Shown: one piece after another, positions 61,894-64,000 of the stretch
How positions within the stretch are numbered: position 1 is the first letter of the stretch
Layout: each line of letters starts with the position of its first letter
DNA from: Oscillospiraceae bacterium
GTDB lineage: Bacteria > Bacillota > Clostridia > Oscillospirales > CAG-272
Length of the DNA stretch: 64,000 nt
Direction: 5' to 3'
Assembly: GCA_015064805.1 (NCBI GenBank)
Contig: SVRN01000002.1
Coordinates: 1-64,000 of the forward strand
Made by a program: the position numbers and the translations under genes
The notes under the pieces: model-generated
What the model was told of the DNA's origin: nothing
The model's database searches: none
Seen by the model: only the letters and a program-made list of their open reading frames with translations

Positions 61894-64000
61894 TTATCGT
61901 TGCTTTGGATGGACGGCGTCGGGACAGCCGTCCTTGATGCTGCAATAGCGGCAGGCATCCGCGCTCGGCTTGCGGGCGGCACGGCCGCACAGCATATCCA
62001 GACCGATGCGGCGCAGGGTTTCTCTGATATCCTTTTCCAGTGCGGAGAGCTCGTCGGGCGTGGTCAGTGCCTTGCCTGACAGCTCGCCTTTTTTGCTACG
62101 CTTGATGCCGGCCAGATAATCGGGGTTCATTTCGTCATTCATGGCAGCGAGAATATCGCCGTCGTTGATCAGCAGGCCCGCACGGTTTGCGGTCGGCTTG
62201 CCGCCGTTGTCGCTGGTGGCCACGTACAGGGCCCCCGCGGGTTGAAATTCCTTAGGACGGCAGAGAAGGAACAGATAGATCATCAGCTGCAGATTGAAGC
62301 CCTGGCGGAGCTCCTGCAAGGAGATGTCGTGCGCACTGCTCTTATAATCGATAACGCGCAGATAGATCTCGTCGCCGCGACGGTAAAAGTCGACACGGTC
62401 GATCTTGCCGCCAAGAAGGATTTTCTTTTTGTTTTCAAGCGGAATTTCGTAGGGCGCAGGGCCGTCTGTCGTCTTTTCGTTGATATTCAACTCTAACGCG
62501 CAGGGCGAAAAGCGGCTGTGAGAGAGCTCGTACAAAACATCGCGAAGCAATAAGAGTGCAAGGGATCTGAGCTTGCGGAAGACGTGAAGGGTGCGCAGAT
62601 CGGACGAGGATACGCCGGGCAAACCATTCAGGTATGCGTCGACCAGACGATTGGCCAACGGATCGATCTCCTGTTCGTCCGGCAGATGGAAGACGTTGTT
62701 TTCGTCCAGACAGCGGCGCAGGAATTGCTCGAGCAGATAATGGATGAAGGTGCCGCTGTCGGCGTAGTCGATGCGGGCGACCTCACGCTCACGCGGGGAG
62801 AGAAAATACGTACAGTAAAAGCTGTAGGGGCAAAGCACGAAATCCTGAATCATGGATTGCGTCAGCCAAAGCTCGTTTCCTTGGAACAGGGCCTTCAAAA
62901 GTGGAGCGGGCAGGTCGTGCACGCTGGGCTCAAGCGGCGCATAGAGCGCACCCTCTCCGTCGAACGGCGCGTCATCTGCATCCTCGTCGGACGCGTCGGC
63001 ATCGTGCGGTCGAGCGACCTGCTTTTCGGGGGCGATCATCGACAGGTCAAAGTCCAGCACCTGCTCCTTCAGATAGGGGAAGAGGAAGAACAGGCGGTTG
63101 TAGGCTACGGAGGCGGTCTTTTCCTTTCCGTCGGTTGAGGAAAGAATGGTAGAAACAAACAGTCGATGGGTGGGCTTGGTCATGGCACGCCAGACGAACA
63201 ACAGCTCGTTGGAGGAGCGCAGCTCGCTTCGGGAATCGAATTCGATACCAAGGGCGCACAGTTGATCCTTTTCTGCGTCGCTGAGCAGTCCCTCGTCCGA
63301 AATGGCCTTGGGAAATTCTCCTTCGTTCAGACCAAGCAGGAAGGAAACGGCGACGTTTTCGACGCGCAAGGTATCGGCAGAGCCAATGGTGACGCTGTCG
63401 TGCAGGGAGGGAACCGAGGCGATCTCGGTCTGGGCGAACACCATGGACAGCGCTGTGGTGAATTCTTCGACGTCCATCGTCGCTTCGGGCAGATGAACGC
63501 TCATCTGTGTCAGCGTTTGCAGCACGGTGTCAAAGACGCGGACAGTCTCGCCCGCCTGCTTAAGATATCCTGCGGCCAGCTCGTCGTGCGCAAGACGTGC
63601 ACACTGATCGGACAGATCAAACGCCTGCATCAGATCGTACAGCGCCTCGCAAAGTTCGGGCAGAGTACGCTCGCCAGAGGTAGCGCCATGAAGACGCAAA
63701 AGGGGCGTCATGATGATCTCACGCACATGGTTTGCGGCAGCGAGAATTTCACGGCCTCGCGTTGAGATTTTTTCGGTATAACCGTCGGGATTACGCGTCC
63801 ATGTGGGCGCGGCAAAGGCAGAACCGTTGATATTCCAGGTGGCGACGTATTGCTCAAACAGATCCAGCTCGTAGGCAGATACGGGGCATAGTCCCGTTTT
63901 GAGCATGGTCAGAACGTCCTGCGTCTGGAAGCCGTACGTGACGGCGCGCAATGCGCTGAGCAGTAAGCGGGACAAGGGCTTGTCAGACAGCGCGGTTTTC
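61894..64000 (-). CDS. addB: ATP-dependent helicase/nuclease subunit B (AddB), N-terminal part outside window
   Basis: The frame is open to the window edge (63976-64000 encodes KTALSDKP without a stop or plausible start), so the gene enters from the right. About 700 C-terminal residues are visible out of an expected 1100 or more. The RecB-type nuclease motif VIDYKSSA is present. The iron-sulfur cysteines are the first in LCPYSFYC and the CRYCSIKDGC group near the end. The N-terminal P-loop is not visible. AddB is the 5' nuclease subunit. Confidence 0.95.
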   Translation of the reverse strand, partial: KTALSDKPLSRLLLSALRAVTYGFQTQDVLTMLKTGLCPVSAYELDLFEQYVATWNINGSAFAAPTWTRNPDGYTEKISTRGREILAAANHVREIIMTPLLRLHGATSGERTLPELCEALYDLMQAFDLSDQCARLAHDELAAGYLKQAGETVRVFDTVLQTLTQMSVHLPEATMDVEEFTTALSMVFAQTEIASVPSLHDSVTIGSADTLRVENVAVSFLLGLNEGEFPKAISDEGLLSDAEKDQLCALGIEFDSRSELRSSNELLFVWRAMTKPTHRLFVSTILSSTDGKEKTASVAYNRLFFLFPYLKEQVLDFDLSMIAPEKQVARPHDADASDEDADDAPFDGEGALYAPLEPSVHDLPAPLLKALFQGNELWLTQSMIQDFVLCPYSFYCTYFLSPREREVARIDYADSGTFIHYLLEQFLRRCLDENNVFHLPDEQEIDPLANRLVDAYLNGLPGVSSSDLRTLHVFRKLRSLALLLLRDVLYELSHSRFSPCALELNINEKTTDGPAPYEIPLENKKKILLGGKIDRVDFYRRGDEIYLRVIDYKSSAHDISLQELRQGFNLQLMIYLFLLCRPKEFQPAGALYVATSDNGGKPTANRAGLLINDGDILAAMNDEMNPDYLAGIKRSKKGELSGKALTTPDELSALEKDIRETLRRIGLDMLCGRAARKPSADACRYCSIKDGCPDAVHPKQR

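Overview
The window looks like a chromosomal stretch from an anaerobic, GC-rich member of the Bacillota, class Clostridia. An uncultured gut lineage near the Oscillospirales or Christensenellales would fit, but no genus can be named from this sequence. The main reasons are the miaB-ylbF-mutS-mutL order (as in ymcB-ymcA-cotE-mutS-mutL of Bacillus), AddAB instead of RecBCD, zinc-type S14, an L10 leader of the Bacillota type, and consensus TTGACA-17-TATAAT promoters. Several lipoproteins with short lipobox signals also point this way. There is no rRNA, CRISPR array, transposase or phage gene. The only RNA gene is tRNA-Leu(UAG).

Layout. 1-1260: AT-rich end of an ABC exporter operon, ending at a partial copy of the tRNA-Leu 3' end; the intact tRNA-Leu follows on the minus strand (1406-1489). 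1637-4121: general PTS operon ptsI-EIIA-HPr. 4362-5729: a vWA-domain lipoprotein. 6010-17804: miaB, ylbF, mutS, mutL, tgt, a HAD phosphatase, tldD and tldE. 17962-19840 on the minus strand: rplJ-rplL behind an attenuated leader, plus a WYL-type regulator; a membrane protein lies upstream of it to 20789. 21485-37125: one uninterrupted S10-spc-alpha superoperon of ribosomal proteins with secY, adk, map, infA, rpmJ and rpoA. 37290-42122: a secreted, membrane-anchored GH2 glycosidase convergent with an AraC regulator. 42649-45768: Mrp ATPase, iPGM and a sugar acetyltransferase. 45928-49341: a GntR(YtrA)-ABC operon. 49470-51919: cytosolic parvulin, family 4 uracil-DNA glycosylase and tRNA-dihydrouridine synthase. 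52042-54213: ECF sigma factor, zinc anti-sigma factor and an OmpR-like DNA-binding protein. 54408-55657: two lipoproteins. 55706-64000 on the minus strand: addB (cut by the window edge)-addA-PAP2-mntP-ymdB.

Most notable: a 28-base promoter-like motif (25 of 28 identical, same spacing) occurs exactly twice as far as I could see. One copy lies at the end of the ECF sigma gene, just before its anti-sigma gene. The other lies 48 kb away, in front of the vWA lipoprotein. With the overlapping OmpR-like gene this suggests an envelope-sensing sigma circuit whose target can be read from the sequence. Other points of interest: an HPr in which the regulatory serine is replaced by lysine; a shared CTHxCxTC cysteine motif in YlbF and Mrp; a duplicated tRNA-Leu 3' end next to AT-rich DNA; and several structured intergenic palindromes.

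All calls come from reading the sequence and its translations. No database or folding program was run, so promoter, hairpin and family assignments should be read with the stated confidence.
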